Assembly: GCA_947629865.1 (NCBI GenBank)
Contig: CANRFJ010000015.1
Location: forward strand, 1-64,000
Direction of reading: 5' to 3'
From: an uncultured Lachnospiraceae bacterium
GTDB lineage: Bacteria > Bacillota > Clostridia > Lachnospirales > Lachnospiraceae
DNA length: 64,000 nt
A program made the position numbers and the translations under genes. Below, piece after piece: positions 34,265 through 41,411 of the stretch. The first letter of the stretch is position 1; each line of letters starts with the position of its first letter. Below the pieces are notes generated by a model, which worked only from the letters and a program-made list of their open reading frames with translations, was not told the DNA's origin and did not search any database.

Positions 34265-34981
34265 ATGGAAACCATCGAACTTATCCGACAGTCACAAAAA
34301 GGGGATAAATTGGCAAGAGAACAGGTGATAAAGGAGAATATGGCGTTGGTTTACAGTATCGTAAAGCGCTTTGCCGGTAGAGGATATGAGATGGAGGATC
34401 TGGGGCAGATTGGCGCTATTGGCCTGATTAAGGCGGTGGACAATTTCAATCTGGAGTACGGCGTAAAATTTTCCACCTATGCGGTACCTCTGATCGCGGG
34501 GGAGATACGGCGCTTTCTGCGGGATGACGGAATGGTAAAGGTCAGCCGCTCCCTAAGGGAAAACGGCTGGAAAATAAGGCAGGCGGCGGAGAGGCTGGCC
34601 GGGGAGCTGGGGCGGGAGGCAACTCTGGAGGAACTGGGGGCGGCCACTGAACTGAAAAAAGAGGATATTGTGATGGCGCTGGAGGCCGGAGTGGAGGTGG
34701 AGTCGCTTCAAAGGCCGGTTTTCATGAAAGAGGGGAGCGAGACGCCACTGATGGATAGGATTCCCTCCGGACGGGACGAGAGCGAGAACGTGCTGAACCG
34801 TCTTCTGCTGGAGCAGCTGTTGGCGGAATTGGGGGAAAGGGAGCGGAAACTCATCGAACTGCGGTATTTCCAGGACAAGACACAGTCGCAGGCGGCGGAA
34901 ATTCTTGGAATGACTCAGGTACAGGTGAGCCGGCTGGAAAAGAAGATCCTCAGAACCATGCGATTAAAGTGCGCAAAATGA
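34265..34981 (+). CDS. sigF: forespore sigma factor SigF
   Basis: 238-aa sigma-70-family factor (SpoIIAC). Region 2 is NMALVYSIVKRFAGRGYEMEDLGQIGAIGLIKAVDNF with the core-binding and -10 helices, followed by VKFSTYAVPLIAGEIRRFLRDDG. Region 3 is SLRENGWKIRQAAERLAGE. Region 4 is ERKLIELRYFQDKTQSQAAEILGMTQVQVSRLEKKIL, an HTH for -35 recognition. Completes the spoIIA operon. It directs early forespore transcription, and the spoVA genes downstream are classical forespore (sigma-G) targets. Confidence 0.96.
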   Translation: METIELIRQSQKGDKLAREQVIKENMALVYSIVKRFAGRGYEMEDLGQIGAIGLIKAVDNFNLEYGVKFSTYAVPLIAGEIRRFLRDDGMVKVSRSLRENGWKIRQAAERLAGELGREATLEELGAATELKKEDIVMALEAGVEVESLQRPVFMKEGSETPLMDRIPSGRDESENVLNRLLLEQLLAELGERERKLIELRYFQDKTQSQAAEILGMTQVQVSRLEKKILRTMRLKCAK

Positions 34982-34995
34982 ATAATAAATAGAAA

Positions 34996-35063
34996 AATGG
35001 CAATGGTAATATCGAAAGGATGTGGTTTGAATGAAAAAAGCCGGTCTTATTACCATTGCCATT
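34996..35063. promoter_or_regulatory. 16-bp inverted repeat enclosing a ribosome binding site
   Basis: AATGGCAATGGTAATA (34996-35011) and TATTACCATTGCCATT (35048-35063) are perfect complements. The 36-base loop carries the AAAGGA ribosome binding site and ATG 35031 of the next gene. In RNA the stem would present or hide the start; in DNA it could be a repressor operator. Confidence 0.8.
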
Positions 35064-35189
35064 GTTATGCTGGCGGCGGGAGTCATACTGTGCTACCGAC
35101 TGCAGGGAGATACGATAAAAGAGCAGGTAGATAAAGGGCAGGGTACCCTGGTGAAGGAGTATGTCACATGGAAGAAATTTTATATATAA
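35031..35189 (+). CDS. 52-aa single-span membrane protein before spoVAA
   Basis: This short gene encodes a 52-residue peptide with one N-terminal hydrophobic helix (KKAGLITIAIVMLAAGVILCY) and a polar tail (KEQVDKGQGTLVKEYVTWKK). It overlaps spoVAA by 22 bases and follows sigF by about 50. AAAGGA precedes the ATG, inside a 16-bp inverted repeat. It is probably the first cistron of the spoVA operon in this organism; I know no named homologue. The coding call rests on RBS, start and overlap. Confidence 0.6.
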   Translation: MKKAGLITIAIVMLAAGVILCYRLQGDTIKEQVDKGQGTLVKEYVTWKKFYI

Positions 35190-35800
35190 AGATAGAGCAG
35201 AATATTCCGGTGAGATCGCGCACGATCACATTCCGGGACATCGCCTCCTTCCACTGCACAAACAGGAAGATTGTGCAGACCATAGAGAAGGAGACTTTTT
35301 ACACACTCCCCGCAAACGGAAACCAGAAGACGATGTTTACCATTGCCAGGGTGTACGAGGGGATCCATAAAATCTATCCGAATCTGCGCATTGAAAATCT
35401 GGGGGAAAAGGATTTTATCGTGGATTGGGAGAGAGAGGACGGCAGGGAGAAAAAGAAGACGACGGAATATATCAAGGCGGCCCTGGTAAGTTTGATTGTA
35501 TTTTTTGGCGCGGCCTTTACGATTATGACGTTCAATGAGGACGTGGGCGTCAAGGAAGTTTTTGACAAGGTATACCAGATGATTATGGGAAGCGCGAAGC
35601 AGGGAGCCTCTGCGCTGGAGGTCTGCTACGCCATCGGGCTGCCGGTGGGAATCTTCGTATTCTACAACCATTTCAGGCGGCGGAAGATAAAAGACGATCC
35701 CACGCCTATCCAGGTGGAGATGCGGACTTACGAGGAACAGGTCAACAAGGCTATGATTGAGACGGCGTCCAGGGAGGGGAAGACCATTGATGTTAATTAG
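35168..35800 (+). CDS. spoVAA: stage V sporulation protein AA
   Basis: 210-aa membrane protein, first canonical gene of the SpoVA channel that moves dipicolinic acid into the forespore. The N-terminal 100 residues are soluble (MEEILYIKIEQNIPV, HCTNRKIVQTIEKE); two transmembrane helices follow (IKAALVSLIVFFGAAFTIMTF and GASALEVCYAIGLPVGIFVFY). The charged C-terminus contains RTYEEQVNKAMIE. The start lies inside the preceding 52-aa gene; the end overlaps the spoVAB start by 11 bases. Confidence 0.93.
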   Translation: MEEILYIKIEQNIPVRSRTITFRDIASFHCTNRKIVQTIEKETFYTLPANGNQKTMFTIARVYEGIHKIYPNLRIENLGEKDFIVDWEREDGREKKKTTEYIKAALVSLIVFFGAAFTIMTFNEDVGVKEVFDKVYQMIMGSAKQGASALEVCYAIGLPVGIFVFYNHFRRRKIKDDPTPIQVEMRTYEEQVNKAMIETASREGKTIDVN

Positions 35801-36203
35801 AGAGACTGTGCTGGGTTTTCTGGGACTGTGCAGCGGATTTGCCGTGGCGTCGGGGATTTTTGCCTTTATCACCATGCTGGGCATCGTGCCCCGGCTGGCG
35901 GCGAGAACCCATACGGCCCGGCGCATTTCCTGGTATGAGCGGGCGATCCTTATAGGAGGTACTCTGGGTAATATATGGTTTCTCTTTGAGATACCGCTCC
36001 CGCTGTCGGTGGTATTTCTCTGTCTGGTGGGACTGTTTGACGGGATTTTTGTGGGCTGTCTGGCTATGGCGCTGGCTGAGATGCTGAAGGCGCTCCCCAT
36101 TATGGTAAACCGGCTGCAGTTGAAAGAGGGATTTCCCCTCATTGTGTCCGCCATTGCCCTGGGAAAACTGACCGGCGCCCTGTTTCAATTTCTGTATCAG
36201 TAA
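35790..36203 (+). CDS. spoVAB: stage V sporulation protein AB
   Basis: 137-aa protein with four hydrophobic helices (ETVLGFLGLCSGFAVASGIFA, ERAILIGGTLGNIWFLF, LPLSVVFLCLVGLFDGIFVGC, LIVSAIALGKLTGALFQF), typical of SpoVAB. ATG 35790 with GGGAGGGGA about 10 bases upstream is the real start; a longer frame would begin inside spoVAA. Overlapping genes point to translational coupling within the channel operon. Confidence 0.92.
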   Translation: MLIRETVLGFLGLCSGFAVASGIFAFITMLGIVPRLAARTHTARRISWYERAILIGGTLGNIWFLFEIPLPLSVVFLCLVGLFDGIFVGCLAMALAEMLKALPIMVNRLQLKEGFPLIVSAIALGKLTGALFQFLYQ

Positions 36204-36215
36204 AGGAGGTAAACC

Positions 36216-36716
36216 ATGAGCACAGAAAAAACAGATATAAAGGAAGTAATCGAAGAACGTTCTCCCGTAAAGAGGGAGGAAAAGTACAATGAGTATGTCA
36301 AGGAAAACACGCCGAAAAAGAGCTGGTTTGTCAATCTGTGCAAGGCCTTTCTGGTAGGAGGGCTGATATGCACGCTGGGGCAGCTTTTCATTGATTTGTA
36401 CGGCATGGCCGGAGCGGACAAGGAGACGGCGGCGCTTTACAATACCCTGTCCCTCATCTTTCTGAGTATTCTTTTCACCGGCCTGAACCTGTACCAGAAG
36501 CTGGCGGACTTTGCCGGAGCGGGTACGCTGGTGCCCATCACCGGTTTTGCCAACTCCGTGGCGGCGCCGGCCATTGAGTTTAAGGAGGAAGGGCAGGTCT
36601 TTGGAATCGGCTGCAAGATATTCACGATAGCGGGGCCCGTCATTTTGTACGGGGTATTCTGCAGCTGGGTGCTGGGTATCCTGTACTGGATCGGAAAACT
36701 GCTCGGAATCGTATAG
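36216..36716 (+). CDS. spoVAC: stage V sporulation protein AC
   Basis: 166-aa SpoVAC/SpoVAEB-type membrane protein. A polar N-terminus (KNTPKKSWFVNLCKAFLVGGLICTLGQ) is followed by helices (TLSLIFLSILFTGLNLYQKL, GTLVPITGFANSVAAPAIEFK, VILYGVFCSWVLGILYW). In Bacillus this subunit forms a mechanosensitive channel for Ca-DPA release. The start follows AAAGGAGGT. Shares GFA/GFG..SV.AP motif with the spoVAE product, reflecting their common ancestry. Confidence 0.95.
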   Translation: MSTEKTDIKEVIEERSPVKREEKYNEYVKENTPKKSWFVNLCKAFLVGGLICTLGQLFIDLYGMAGADKETAALYNTLSLIFLSILFTGLNLYQKLADFAGAGTLVPITGFANSVAAPAIEFKEEGQVFGIGCKIFTIAGPVILYGVFCSWVLGILYWIGKLLGIV

Positions 36717-36734
36717 AGAAAGGGAATGACAGAG

Positions 36735-37802
36735 ATGGAAAAGAAAAAGGCAGTAGGAAAACGCAGCATACTTTTTGAACACCCGCCCGTCATCATCGGA
36801 GCCGGTAGCGTGGCCGGGGAGAAGGAGGGAAACGGCGCCTTCGGGAAATACTTTGATATGGTGGAGACGGATCCCCTGTTTGGCGGACAGACATGGGAGG
36901 AGGCGGAGAGCAAAATGCAGCAGCTGGCGGCCCAGATCGCCCTGCGCAAGGCGGGACTGGAGCCGGGCGAGGTTCGCTATCTTGTGGCGGGAGATCTGCT
37001 GGGACAACTGATCGCCACATCGTTTGGCATCATGAACTTTAATATTCCGATGTTTGGCGTATATGGCGCGTGCAGCACGATGGGCGAATCCATGGTGATT
37101 GGTTCGATGCTGGTGGACGGCGGCTACGGGGATTATGTCATGGCTCTGACGTCCAGCCATTTTGCCAGTGCGGAGAAGCAGTTCCGGTATCCCCTGGCTT
37201 ATGGGAACCAGCGCCCCTATTCGTCCACCTGGACAGTGACGGGGAGCGGCGCCGTGGTGCTCGCCTCCTCAGAGGCGCGCTGGAAGCGGAAGGAAGTGGG
37301 ATATGTCGAGGTGCGGGGCGCTACGACCGGCATTATTACGGATTACGGGATCAAGGACAGCATGAACATGGGAGCCTGCATGGCTCCGGCCGCAGCCGAC
37401 TGCATCTTAAATAATTTTAAGGATATGGGAATCGGGCCGGACTATTATGACCGGATTATCACAGGAGACCTCGGCACAATCGGGCAGAGGATACTGGTGG
37501 ATATGATGCACGGATACGGCTATGATATAGAAAAACAGCATTTTGACTGCGGCACGGAGATTTATTACAACGAGGAACAGGACACCAATGCCGGCGGCAG
37601 CGGCTGCGGGTGCAGCGCCATCACCCTGTGCGGGTTTATTTTACAGAAAATGCGAAAAAATCAGTGGAAACGGGTGCTGTTTGTGCCGACGGGCGCTCTT
37701 TTGTCCACAGTCAGTTTCAACGAGGGAAATTCCATACCGGGAATCGCCCATGGCGTGATGCTAGAGGCGGTGGCCGGAACACAGACGGAAAAAGAGTTAT
37801 GA
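36735..37802 (+). CDS. spoVAD: stage V sporulation protein AD
   Basis: 355-aa thiolase-fold protein that binds dipicolinic acid on the outer face of the forespore membrane. Visible: IIGAGSVAGEKEGNGAFGKYFD, YLVAGDLLGQLIATSFG, VYGACSTMGESMVIG with the thiolase-like Cys, HFASAEKQFRYPLAYGNQRP, and the C-terminal SGCGCSAITLCGF. The start ATG 36735 is preferred, since an ATG at 36726 directly abuts the AAAGGG site. It is the best-conserved gene of the operon, which leaves little doubt about the identification. Confidence 0.96.
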   Translation: MEKKKAVGKRSILFEHPPVIIGAGSVAGEKEGNGAFGKYFDMVETDPLFGGQTWEEAESKMQQLAAQIALRKAGLEPGEVRYLVAGDLLGQLIATSFGIMNFNIPMFGVYGACSTMGESMVIGSMLVDGGYGDYVMALTSSHFASAEKQFRYPLAYGNQRPYSSTWTVTGSGAVVLASSEARWKRKEVGYVEVRGATTGIITDYGIKDSMNMGACMAPAAADCILNNFKDMGIGPDYYDRIITGDLGTIGQRILVDMMHGYGYDIEKQHFDCGTEIYYNEEQDTNAGGSGCGCSAITLCGFILQKMRKNQWKRVLFVPTGALLSTVSFNEGNSIPGIAHGVMLEAVAGTQTEKEL

Positions 37803-37818
37803 GACAGGAGGAGATAGC

Positions 37819-38172
37819 ATGGATTATCTTATTACTTTTCTGGTAGGCGGCGCCATCTGTGCGGTGGTGCAGATTATTATGGATAACACCAAACTTCTGC
37901 CGGGGCGTATTATGGTAGGCCTTGTGTGCGCCGGAGCTATTTTGAGTTTCTTCCGGGTGTACGAGCCCTTTTCGCTCTGGGGAAAGGCGGGAGCCACGGT
38001 GCCCCTGATCGGATTCGGGCATCTTCTGTTTAAGGGAGTGAAGGAGGCCGTTGACAGCCAGGGGTTTATCGGCACCTTTTACGGTGGGCTTGAGAGTGCG
38101 GCTGTCGGCATAGCGGGCGCCCTGATTATGGGCTATCTGGCCAGTTTGGTATTTAAGTCAAAGATGAAATGA
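37819..38172 (+). CDS. spoVAE: stage V sporulation protein AE
   Basis: 117-aa membrane protein homologous to SpoVAC/AEB: helices ITFLVGGAICAVVQII, MVGLVCAGAILSFF, ATVPLIGFGHLLFKGVKEAV and ESAAVGIAGALIMGYLASLVF. AGGAGG precedes ATG 37819. The operon ends here with a GC-rich hairpin; spoVAF, present in Bacillus, is absent, as is common in Clostridia. Confidence 0.94.
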   Translation: MDYLITFLVGGAICAVVQIIMDNTKLLPGRIMVGLVCAGAILSFFRVYEPFSLWGKAGATVPLIGFGHLLFKGVKEAVDSQGFIGTFYGGLESAAVGIAGALIMGYLASLVFKSKMK

Positions 38173-38179
38173 GGGCGGA

Positions 38180-38204
38180 CGGCGGGAAATTTCTTTTCCC
38201 GCCG
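38180..38204 (+). terminator. hairpin ending the spoVA operon
   Basis: CGGCGGGAAA (38180-38189) pairs perfectly with TTTCCCGCCG (38195-38204). There is no T tract after it, so termination may be factor-dependent or the hairpin may protect the 3' end. Confidence 0.5.
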
Positions 38205-38239
38205 ATAAGGAAGGATAAGGAAAATTTCAAAAAAATTTA

Positions 38240-38268
38240 TTGCAAAAGCAGCGGAAACATCATAAAAT
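38240..38268 (+). promoter_or_regulatory. promoter of the small-protein/GNAT operon
   Basis: TTGCAA (38240-38245), 17 bases, TAAAAT (38263-38268). Confidence 0.65.
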
Positions 38269-38296
38269 ATAGTTAGGAAAGTGTGAGTAAGCAAGG

Positions 38297-38354
38297 TGTC
38301 AATAGGCATTGACATCTTTAGAATACCTATCTTTAGAATACCTATCTTTAGAAT
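38297..38354. promoter_or_regulatory. operator-like dyad followed by three 15-bp direct repeats
   Basis: TGTCAATAGGCATTGACA (38297-38314) is a dyad with perfect 7-bp arms. It is followed by ATCTTTAGAATACCT at 38314-38328 and 38329-38343 and a truncated copy, ATCTTTAGAAT, at 38344-38354. Both lie between the promoter and the ribosome binding site, the usual place for an autoregulating antitoxin to bind. Confidence 0.7.
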
Positions 38355-38383
38355 GAGCCATACTGATAAAGGAGGTGTTTCTT

Positions 38384-38575
38384 ATGGCAACTTCAAGCAT
38401 CACGAAAAATTTTGTCATATCGGGCAAGAGGCAGGTGGAGATGTTCGCCGATGCGATTGAAGCGTCTGCCAATGATCGCCCAAACCGAATCCCTGTGGCT
38501 GCCAGACAGTTAAAGGGGAAGGATGACCTGATGTTTCTTAAAATGAAAAGGGAGAAAGCGAATGGAAGCAAATGA
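38384..38575 (+). CDS. small antitoxin-like protein
   Basis: 63-aa protein: MATSSITKNFVISGKRQVEMFADAIEASAND, then a Pro/Arg linker and a Lys-rich tail. The N-terminal beta strand followed by a helix (ITKNFVISGK + QVEMFADAIE) recalls ribbon-helix-helix antitoxins. AAAGGAGGT gives the start at 38384. The last 14 bases overlap the GNAT gene that follows. The promoter region with a dyad and direct repeats supports autoregulation. An antitoxin role is inferred from gene size, order, overlap and the adjacent GNAT. Confidence 0.7.
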   Translation: MATSSITKNFVISGKRQVEMFADAIEASANDRPNRIPVAARQLKGKDDLMFLKMKREKANGSK

Positions 38576-39176
38576 CAGATTTATGTTTGTCAACATTCGC
38601 GAGTATTTGGCACAAGGAGATAATGAAAAAGTCGGAGAGCCAGAGCTTATGAGAATGATCTCCGACTTTTCCTGTCCTAAGAATCCGGATGTTGAGCAAT
38701 TTCTAAAAAAGAACTGTGTAGAATTTACAAAAAAGAACCAGTCAGTTACATATTTGGTGCATGACATGGAGGATGGGGCATTAGTCGCTTATTTCACAAT
38801 AGCGCTAAAACCTTTGACAGTTCGGGATGAAACGGTCAGTAATACAGTAAAAAAGAAGATAAAAAGGATCGGCGAGTTTGACGAGCAAACAAAATCCTAC
38901 ACAATGTCGGCGTTTCTGATTGCCCAGCTTGGGAAAAATTATACGAATGATGCCGATAAGCGCATTACGGGGCCAGAGTTACTTGAATTGGCATGGAGCG
39001 TTGTGGAGGATATGCAGTATATGGGCGGTGGAATGGTGGTCTTTTTGGAAGCAAATAACGAGGAAAAGTTGTTATCGTTTTATAAAGATAATAGATTCCG
39101 ACAGTTTGATACCAGACAGACCGCATCAGACACAGGCGAGCCGCATGAACTGGTACAGCTTTTAAGGCTTCTTTAA
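38562..39176 (+). CDS. GNAT-family acetyltransferase, toxin-like
   Basis: 204-aa acetyltransferase-like protein. The GNAT elements are the strand YLVHDMEDGALVAYFTIALKPL, then SAFLIAQLGKNYTNDADKRITGPELLELAWSVVEDM, the acetyl-CoA loop plus helix, and VVFLEANNEEKLLSFYKDNRFRQF, the closing strand-helix-strand. GNAT toxins that acetylate aminoacyl-tRNAs have this shape and are paired with small DNA-binding antitoxins. Here the pair overlaps, antitoxin first. AT-rich relative to the surroundings, in line with mobile accessory origin. Could instead be a housekeeping acetyltransferase. Confidence 0.75.
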   Translation: MEANDRFMFVNIREYLAQGDNEKVGEPELMRMISDFSCPKNPDVEQFLKKNCVEFTKKNQSVTYLVHDMEDGALVAYFTIALKPLTVRDETVSNTVKKKIKRIGEFDEQTKSYTMSAFLIAQLGKNYTNDADKRITGPELLELAWSVVEDMQYMGGGMVVFLEANNEEKLLSFYKDNRFRQFDTRQTASDTGEPHELVQLLRLL

Positions 39177-39242
39177 GCTGAAACTAAAAGAGCCATTTAT
39201 GTCCCACGGACACTGCTATACTGATGACAAGGGGGTAAAGGC

Positions 39243-39412
39243 GTGAACATAACTTTTTGCGGCCAATAAAGAACTTGTAAAGCATTATTGTACGGCATTT
39301 CATGCCGAACATATTGGAATGTTACATGAGTATCAGATTTTTATAGACGAAAATCCGGCACAGGAATTGGTGGAGGTGTATGATTATGAATGGACAGATG
39401 AGGAAATATAAA
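39243..39412 (+). pseudogene. frameshifted small protein, partner of the next gene
   Basis: GTG 39243 follows AGGGGG but its frame stops at 39267. Starting a few bases later, a second frame reads AANKELVKHYCTAFHAEHIGM, LHEYQIFIDENPAQELVEVYDYEWTDEEI up to a stop at 39410-39412. Removing one T from the T5 run at 39254-39258 joins the two into MNITFAANKELVKHYC..., a coherent 56-residue protein. The end overlaps the next gene by 27 bases. Either a real inactivating mutation, a sequencing error in a homopolymer, or programmed slippage. Confidence 0.5.
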
Positions 39413-39571
39413 GAAAGTCTTGAAAAAACGCCGGGACCAGTCATGCCGAGTCAACTGCCGAAAGTCAAATTGGACATGAGAGGTTTAGTAAGGTATGCAA
39501 GGGAAAAGGGAGTAGAGCCAATCCTTTTAACAGAAGAGGAAAAGAGTCGTTTTATGACACCAATGGTGTAG
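39386..39571 (+). CDS. 61-aa conserved-looking small protein
   Basis: Small basic protein with MNGQMRKYKESLEKTPGP, then VMPSQLPKVKLDMRGLVRYAREKG and VEPILLTEEEKSRFM. The PSQLPKVKLDxRGLVxYAREKG core resembles a small family I recall from Clostridia accessory regions, often next to another tiny gene. ATG 39386 is 8 bases after GGAGGT; the ATG at 39380 is too close. It would be translationally coupled to the frameshifted gene upstream. Function unknown; a toxin-antitoxin role is possible. Confidence 0.6.
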   Translation: MNGQMRKYKESLEKTPGPVMPSQLPKVKLDMRGLVRYAREKGVEPILLTEEEKSRFMTPMV

Positions 39572-39621
39572 TACTCATCTTATTTGTAAATTGTTTCTTA
39601 TTGGCAACTTCCACCGTGGCG

Positions 39622-39650
39622 TTGACTTTCCCGCTTCCCCATATTATAAT
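39622..39650 (+). promoter_or_regulatory. promoter of the AI-2E-family gene
   Basis: TTGACT (39622-39627), 17 bases, TATAAT (39645-39650). CCCGCTTCC (39630-39638) inside the spacer and GGAAGCGGG (39664-39672) just before the ribosome binding site are a perfect 9-bp inverted repeat around the -10. Confidence 0.8.
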
Positions 39651-39687
39651 ATAAAAGGAAAGAGGAAGCGGGAAGGAGATATCCACC

Positions 39688-40917
39688 ATGAAACGTCTGA
39701 AGGAAAAATATGAAAAATACTGGTATGCCGGATTGACGGGTTTTATCGTCATTGCGGCCGCTTTAATTATCCATATGCTTTTTAATAATCTGAGCGGGAT
39801 TGGCAATATTCTCTCTGCCATTAATTCGGCGCTCTATCCGATTTACATAGGAATTATTATCGCGTATCTTCTCAGTCCGCTTGTCAATAAGATGGACAGA
39901 TATGTATTTATCCCGTTAATGAAAAAAATCATGAAGAAAGAGGAGAGGGGGAAGGGGATTGCCCGTGGACTCTCTGTTTTTGTCGTGCTGCTGGCGGCGC
40001 TGTTTGTCATTTTCGGCCTGGTCAGTCTGGTCGTGCCGGAGCTGATAGAGAGCATATCCAGTCTCGTCTCTAATCTGCCGGGGTATTACGCCAATATACA
40101 GAGATGGGGCAACGACGTGTTCCGGTCTAATCCGGAGGTGGCGAAATATTTCCTCGACTTTTCGGGCGGGATATATCAAAATCTGAGTTCCTGGTTACAG
40201 GATAATATTCTTCCGAGCATCACGGCGCTCACGGACAGCATCGTAGACGCCGCCAATGTGCTCGTGAATATTTTTATCGGGCTTATCATCTCCATCTATC
40301 TCATGGCGGGAAAGGAAAATTTCTGCGCCCAGGCCAAGAAACTGCTATATGCCATTTTCCCAATCCGCCGCGTCAACGGTATGCTCTCCGTACTCCAGGA
40401 AACCCATACGGTATTCGCAAAATTTATCAACGGAAAGATTATTGACTCACTCGCTGTGGGAGTCCTCACCTTTATCATTATGAGCATAGCGGGGATCCCG
40501 TATACCGTGTTAATCAGTGTGATAATCGGAGTGACAAATGTGATTCCGTTCTTTGGACAGTATATAGGAATTGTGCCAAGCGCCATTCTGGTATTCATCG
40601 CCGATCCGATTAAGGGGGTTATATTCCTTATTCTGATTATCGTGCTGATGCAGTTTGACGGAAATGTGCTGGGCCCGAAGATTATGGGCGATTCGATCGG
40701 CCTGAAAAGCTTCTGGATCCTGTTTTCAATTTTATTCTTTGGTTCGTTGTTTGGAATTCTTGGAATGCTCTGTGCAGTACCGGTATTTGCCATTATTTAC
40801 CGAATGGTAAAGCGCTGGTGCGCAAAGAGGCTGGCCGCCAAAAATATCCCCACTGAGACAGAGTGCTATCGGGGCGGCGGGAAGGTTCCGCAGATGGGCG
40901 GAGATGAGGAGGACTGA
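39688..40917 (+). CDS. AI-2E family transporter
   Basis: 409-aa polytopic membrane protein of the AI-2E/UPF0118 (PerM) family. Helices at about 13-35, 42-62 and 92-115 precede a soluble segment (residues about 120-200), followed by five further helices: NIFIGLIISIYLMAG, SLAVGVLTFIIMSIAGIPY, VLISVIIGVTNVIPFFGQYIGIVPSAIL, IFLILIIVLMQFDGNVLGPKIMG and LFGILGMLCAVPVFAIIYR. The GVTNVIPFFGQYIG and DGNVLGPKIMG motifs are diagnostic. Members export autoinducer-2 or act as Na+/H+ antiporters; which applies here is unknown. AAGGAGAT precedes the ATG. Confidence 0.92.
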   Translation: MKRLKEKYEKYWYAGLTGFIVIAAALIIHMLFNNLSGIGNILSAINSALYPIYIGIIIAYLLSPLVNKMDRYVFIPLMKKIMKKEERGKGIARGLSVFVVLLAALFVIFGLVSLVVPELIESISSLVSNLPGYYANIQRWGNDVFRSNPEVAKYFLDFSGGIYQNLSSWLQDNILPSITALTDSIVDAANVLVNIFIGLIISIYLMAGKENFCAQAKKLLYAIFPIRRVNGMLSVLQETHTVFAKFINGKIIDSLAVGVLTFIIMSIAGIPYTVLISVIIGVTNVIPFFGQYIGIVPSAILVFIADPIKGVIFLILIIVLMQFDGNVLGPKIMGDSIGLKSFWILFSILFFGSLFGILGMLCAVPVFAIIYRMVKRWCAKRLAAKNIPTETECYRGGGKVPQMGGDEED

Positions 40918-40959
40918 CGCCGTCCGCCGGAGACTTCGTCTCCCCATATCCCGAAGGTA

Positions 40960-40988
40960 TTGACAAAATCTGACGGGGACGGTATCAT
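40960..40988 (+). promoter_or_regulatory. promoter of the BlaI/exporter operon
   Basis: TTGACA (40960-40965), 17 bases, TATCAT (40983-40988). Confidence 0.8.
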
Positions 40989-40997
40989 AGTGACATA

Positions 40998-41009
40998 CGG
41001 CAAATGCCG
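40998..41009. promoter_or_regulatory. candidate operator of the BlaI-type repressor
   Basis: CGGCA-AA-TGCCG is a perfect dyad about ten bases after the -10, at the expected transcription start. It does not match the classical TACA/TGTA bla operator, so its use by this repressor is inference from position. Confidence 0.45.
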
Positions 41010-41030
41010 AACATAAAGAAGGTGATGTTT

Positions 41031-41411
41031 ATGAAGCGCTTACCGGACTCGGAGAGAGAGATTATGATGATCATCTGGGACTCCGGAGAACCTGTATCGC
41101 GCAGCGATATAGAGGCCCGCATGGACAGGGGGCGGAAGCTGACTAAGACGACGGTTTTGTCTTTTTTGTCCCGTCTGGAGGAAAAGGGCTTTGTGAAGGT
41201 AGAGCGGGTGGGAAGGAATAATTATTATTCGCCGAGGGTGCTCAGAAGCGAATATCTGAAACGTGAGAGCCAGACCATTTTGAGCCGGCTGTATGGAAAT
41301 TCCCTGAAAAATTTTGTGACGGCCCTGTATGACGGGAAGGAGATGTCACAGTCGGAGATCCGGGAACTGAAGGACTATCTGGAAAAATTGGAGGAGGAAG
41401 AAGCGGAATGA
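41031..41411 (+). CDS. BlaI/MecI/CopY-family repressor
   Basis: 126-aa winged-helix regulator. LPDSEREIMMIIWDSGEPVSRSDIEARM, KTTVLSFLSRLEEKGFVKVERVGRNNYYSPRV is the Penicillinase_R signature, with the wing at RVGRNNYYS, followed by a dimerisation C-terminus (SLKNFVTALYDGKEMSQSEIRELKDYLEKL). Repressors of this family are normally inactivated by a BlaR1/MecR1 protease or by copper; no such gene is here. ATG 41031 follows AAGGTG, and the stop overlaps the next start by four bases. It is inferred to control the exporter operon it heads. Confidence 0.9.
   Translation: MKRLPDSEREIMMIIWDSGEPVSRSDIEARMDRGRKLTKTTVLSFLSRLEEKGFVKVERVGRNNYYSPRVLRSEYLKRESQTILSRLYGNSLKNFVTALYDGKEMSQSEIRELKDYLEKLEEEEAE

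Noticed and set aside
35793..37160. Minus-strand frame of 455 codons opposite the spoVA genes
   Set aside because: It spans four overlapping plus-strand sporulation genes, has no start signal and its translation is rich in His, Gln and Arg without any motif.
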